Assembly (NCBI RefSeq): GCF_025642135.1
Contig: NZ_CP106793.1
Coordinates: 8,710,001 to 8,774,000 of the forward strand
From: Streptomyces cynarae
GTDB lineage: Bacteria; Actinomycetota; Actinomycetes; Streptomycetales; Streptomycetaceae
Length of the DNA stretch: 64,000 bases
Direction of reading: 5' to 3'
In this document: piece after piece, positions 61,522 through 64,000 of the stretch
Layout: every line of letters begins with the position of its first letter
Position numbering within the stretch: position 1 is the first letter of the stretch
Notes under the pieces: generated by a model
What the model saw: the letters and a program-made list of their open reading frames with translations, nothing else
Told to the model about the DNA's origin: nothing
The model's database searches: none
Program-made: the position numbers and the translations under genes

Positions 61522-61887
61522 CTAAGCGGTGGATGGTTCCGTGGCGTCGGAGGCGGGCGGCTCGAACATGGAGCTGATGTTGTTCCACATGAAGCCTTCC
61601 CGCCAGTCCGGCTTGTTGGCAGCCCAGCCGAGGAGCGCCTTCAGCACCTTCTCCTGCGAGACGGTCTGCGTCTGATAGTGCTCGGCGGCGGCACCATCGC
61701 GGTATTCCAGCTGGTAGGTGTTGTTATGACGCATCAGCACCTGGATGTACCAGTCGCCCTGAAGATCCTCGTCTTGCCGCTCAAGAACCAGGTGCATCCC
61801 GCGTCGCAGGTTGGCGAGCATGGTGCCAATGGCCGGCTTCGAGGGGCGCTTGACCACGTGGCTTCGGGAGTTCGTCGCAATCAGCAT
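61522..61887 (-). CDS. Hypothetical protein
   Basis: A 121-residue protein: MLIATNSRSHVVKRPSKPAI, RRGMHLVLERQDEDLQGDWY, IQVLMRHNNTYQLEYRDGAA and NKPDWREGFMWNNISSMFEP. It is a mixed beta/alpha small protein with an aromatic-rich end. I believe similar proteins are common in Streptomyces, sometimes beside regulators, but I cannot assign a family or role. The ATG at 61887 fits well. Confidence 0.7.
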   Translation of the reverse strand: MLIATNSRSHVVKRPSKPAIGTMLANLRRGMHLVLERQDEDLQGDWYIQVLMRHNNTYQLEYRDGAAAEHYQTQTVSQEKVLKALLGWAANKPDWREGFMWNNISSMFEPPASDATEPSTA

Positions 61888-62437
61888 GGGCAGATCATGC
61901 CGGACGGGTCTGACAGTCACCTCTCTCGGCAGGCGGGCGGACGGACCATCTGCATTCGCGGACCGAGCGCTTGTAATGCTGATTCTTCGAACTCGTACAC
62001 CCCAACACGCTTGCTTGCTCATATAGAGGAGTGGGCAAATTGTGTGGCCCGGCTGCTCAGCTCGTACAGCTCCATCATGGAGGTTTGCGGGCTGACCGTG
62101 GCTCCATCCCGGCTGCGGGTCCTCGCGGTCAAGGCCACCACCCGACGTGAGGTCCGTCCCGTTCCCCCCCCGCGCCGGATAATTATCCGGCCCATGTCGA
62201 CCCGGTTGCGGCTCCGGCTCCGGCTCGCATCGGGGCAGGAACCGGCAGACGCCGCCGCGTCGGCCAAACGACTGCGGCACGCCGGGGGGTTCACGCCGTC
62301 TACGTCACGACGGTCAAGCCCGGTGTGGTCGAACTGCGGCTTGTCGGATTCGACGTCCTGCGGAAGGTCCGGGTGCTGCGTAAGGCCGAGGGAGGGTCCC
62401 TCAAGGTGCCGGTGGCACCGCGGGAGGATGCCACGCC
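61888..62437. other. Region without a clear gene
   Basis: About 550 bases. At 62290-62430 a + strand frame reads AVYVTTVKPGVVELRLVGFD then VLRKVRVLRKAEG, which looks coding but is not recognised, and leads into the integrase remnant. Confidence 0.35.
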
Positions 62438-62639
62438 CTGGCCAGCACCCGGGAGCTGATGACTCGCATGGGCCACAGCAGCTCGCGCGCTGCGCTGATC
62501 TATCAGCACATGACCAGCGACCGTGACCGGGCCATCGCCGACCGGCTCTGCGCCATGATCCGGGGCGGTGCGGGAGCAGCGTCGGGCTCCTCTGAGTGGC
62601 TGGTTCGTGAGTCTTTGAGTGGATTTGCTGTCGCCTGAT
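62438..62639 (+). pseudogene. Phage-type integrase C-terminal remnant
   Basis: The frame reads ALASTRELMTRMGHSSSRAA, then LIYQHMTSDRDRAIADRL. It contains the catalytic H of MGHSSSRAAL and the Tyr nucleophile in IYQH, the end of actinophage/ICE tyrosine recombinases. The tail runs to a stop at 62639. The rest of the recombinase is absent. Confidence 0.85.
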
Positions 62640-62698
62640 GGTGTGGCGGCGGGGCGGAATCCGCCGGCCCACGGTTGTTGATCTGGTGATGTGTTCGG

Positions 62699-63546
62699 GT
62701 GAGTGAACGCAAGCCGTACCCGAGTGACTTATCGGACGAGCAGTGGTCGTTGATCGAGCCGGTGATCACCGCGTGGAAGGACCGGCACCGCTCGGTCAGC
62801 GGCCACCAGGGCGTCTACGACATGCGGGAGATCGTGAACGCGATCCTCTACCAGGGGCGAACCGGCTGCCAGTGGGCCTATCTCCCGCACGACCTGCCGC
62901 AGAAGAGCGCGACGTACTACTACTTCGCCGCCTGGCGGGACGACGGAACCGACCAGGTCATCCATGAACTCCTGCGCTGCCAGGTCCGTGAACGCGCCCG
63001 CCGATTAGAGGACCCGACCTTGGTGGTCCTGGACACCCAGAGTGTCCATGTGGCCGCCGGGGTCCCCGCCACCACGAGTGGCCACGATCCGGCCAAGCGG
63101 GTGCCCGGCCGCAAACGCGGCCTGGCCGTGGACGTCCTCGGCCTGGTCATCGCAGTCGTCGTCCTCGCCGCGAACACCCACGACAACGCCGCGGGCATCA
63201 TCCTGCTGGACCAGGTCGCCGAGCACGCCGGCGGAACCGTCCGCAAAGCCCTGGTCGACCAGGGCTTCAAGAACCAGGTCGTCATGCATGGCGCCGGCCT
63301 GGGAATTGATGTCGAGATCGTCGCGCGCAACCCGCAGGACAAGGGGTTCGTGCCGCAGCCGAAGCGGTGGAGGGTCGAGCAGACCTACGGGATCCTGATA
63401 CTGCACCGGCGCCTGGTCCGCGACTACGAGCACCGCCCTCCTCCTCCGCCTCCCGCGTCTACTGGGCGATGACCCACGTCATGACCCGACGCCTCACCGG
63501 CGCGAGCGCCCCCTCCTGGCGCGCGGCGCAGGCGGTGGCAGCGTGA
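62699..63546 (+). pseudogene. IS5-family transposase with 3' frameshift
   Basis: From GTG 62699: YPSDLSDEQWSLIEPVITAW, GYDMREIVNAILYQGRTGCQ-type sequence, DTQSVHVAAGVPATTSGHDP, KRVPGRKRGLAVDVLGLVIA and KRWRVEQTYGILILHRRLVR. Near 63438 a one-base loss in a C-run switches the expected HRPSSSASRVYWAMTHVMTR into another frame. The rest ends at 63546, overlapping the next gene by GTGA. DDE residues are otherwise intact, so inactivation is recent, or the shift is a sequencing error. Confidence 0.85.
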
Positions 63547-63941
63547 ACATCCGGCCCCTGCTCGATGCCCTGGACCTCCAGGAAGAAGCCGCCCGGGCCC
63601 TGGCCGACGACCTCCGCGCACAGATCGACGACCTGCAGACCCGGTTGCGGGAGGCCGAGACGCACCTGGAGCACCTCACGATCACCCGCAAGACCGTCAT
63701 CGGCCTCGCCGACCGGCTCCCCGCGTCCGCGCCGGACCTGCCCGAGCACCCGGACTACCCCCGCATCCTCGCCACCTTCAACCACGCGACCGGGCCGCTA
63801 CGGGCCAAGGACGTCTGCGCAGCCCTCGGCCACGAACTGCTGCCGAAGAACGTCGAAGGCACCCGCGCCAAGCTGAAACGCCTGGTCAAACTCGGGATCC
63901 TCACCGAGGCCGACACCGGCAACTTCGCCAGGAAGCAATAG
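63543..63941 (+). CDS. IS-associated coiled-coil/winged-helix protein
   Basis: A 132-residue protein starting at GTG 63543, overlapping the transposase stop. The N-terminal 55 residues form a coiled coil (LDLQEEAARALADDLRAQID, DLQTRLREAETHLEHL). The rest resembles a winged helix (DYPRILATFNHATGPLRAKD, KNVEGTRAKLKRLVKLGILT). Its tight coupling suggests an accessory or regulatory protein of the insertion sequence, a dimeric DNA binder by inference. I have seen similar genes beside such transposases in Streptomyces but no assigned function. Confidence 0.75.
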   Translation: MNIRPLLDALDLQEEAARALADDLRAQIDDLQTRLREAETHLEHLTITRKTVIGLADRLPASAPDLPEHPDYPRILATFNHATGPLRAKDVCAALGHELLPKNVEGTRAKLKRLVKLGILTEADTGNFARKQ

Positions 63942-64000
63942 CCAGCAGAACTTCCACCAGCGTCCTTGCTCCCACCTCAGCCAGAAACGGACATCGCCTT
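63942..64000. other. Window end, likely right flank of the IS5-type element
   Basis: Only 59 bases remain after the accessory gene. The right inverted repeat of the element may lie here, but I could not match it to a left end. Confidence 0.3.

Noticed and set aside
1..64000. CRISPR arrays, tRNA and rRNA genes
   Set aside because: No short regularly spaced repeats and no cloverleaf or rRNA-like sequence were noticed by eye; a tRNA scan could not be run.

Overview
The window is high-GC actinobacterial DNA, almost certainly Streptomyces. It carries a WhiB-family regulator of the WhiD type, two ECF41-type sigma factors, an XRE regulator of the actinobacterial MmyB-like kind, SpoIIE-type phosphatase and RsbW-like kinase genes, strongly GC-biased third codon positions and frequent GTG/TTG starts. 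Intact single-gene transcription units are interleaved with truncated, frameshifted and fused remnants of transposases (IS5, IS21, IS110, IS982, ISL3, Tn3), tyrosine recombinases and metabolic genes. This density of broken genes suggests a chromosome arm or a large linear plasmid rather than core chromosome; that is inference. I saw no rRNA, tRNA or CRISPR array.

Layout. 0.1-3.2 kb: a ferredoxin gene overlapping a ferredoxin-reductase/cytochrome P450 fusion. 3.5-13.5 kb: an XRE regulator beside a broken MFS pump, a quinone oxidoreductase, a TetR regulator, a broken rhamnosidase, a TMEM175-like channel, a MOSC/flavoreductase/2Fe-2S fusion and a VOC protein. 13.7-16.1 kb: a CGNR regulator and an alpha/beta hydrolase that share four copies of one inverted-repeat motif. 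16.1-21.3 kb: an RsbW-like ATPase, a DUF427 protein, a quinone oxidoreductase/EthD unit, a VOC protein, a TetR regulator and an SDR with a palindromic operator.

21.7-27.5 kb is the most coherent accessory block: a glycosyltransferase diverging from an overlapping operon of methyltransferase, a membrane-anchored NACHT-like NTPase with a C-terminal Cys cluster, and an SDR. 28.4-38.2 kb: an IS5-type element placed at the stop codon of a DinB gene, an FG-GAP repeat secreted protein, IS21 and IS5 remnants, small membrane proteins with a divergent TetR, a GNAT and a WhiD-like regulator. 39-50 kb: a truncated CoxL, a universal stress protein whose tail is a segmental duplication also present at 9.6 kb, an MBL-fold enzyme, an aminoglycoside-phosphotransferase-like kinase, a DUF4419 protein and a large multidomain SpoIIE phosphatase. 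50-64 kb: IS982 and IS110 remnants, two ECF41-type sigma loci with carboxymuconolactone-decarboxylase and cupin neighbours, an Lrp regulator with a deletion in its DNA-binding domain, and an IS5 element with an overlapping accessory gene.

Most intact genes encode redox enzymes (P450 system, quinone reductases, SDRs, cupins, AhpD-like and VOC proteins) each beside its own regulator, which suggests small inducible detoxification or catabolic modules. The best candidates for unusual biology are the NACHT-like operon, the four-site CGNR operator family and the reductase-P450 fusion.
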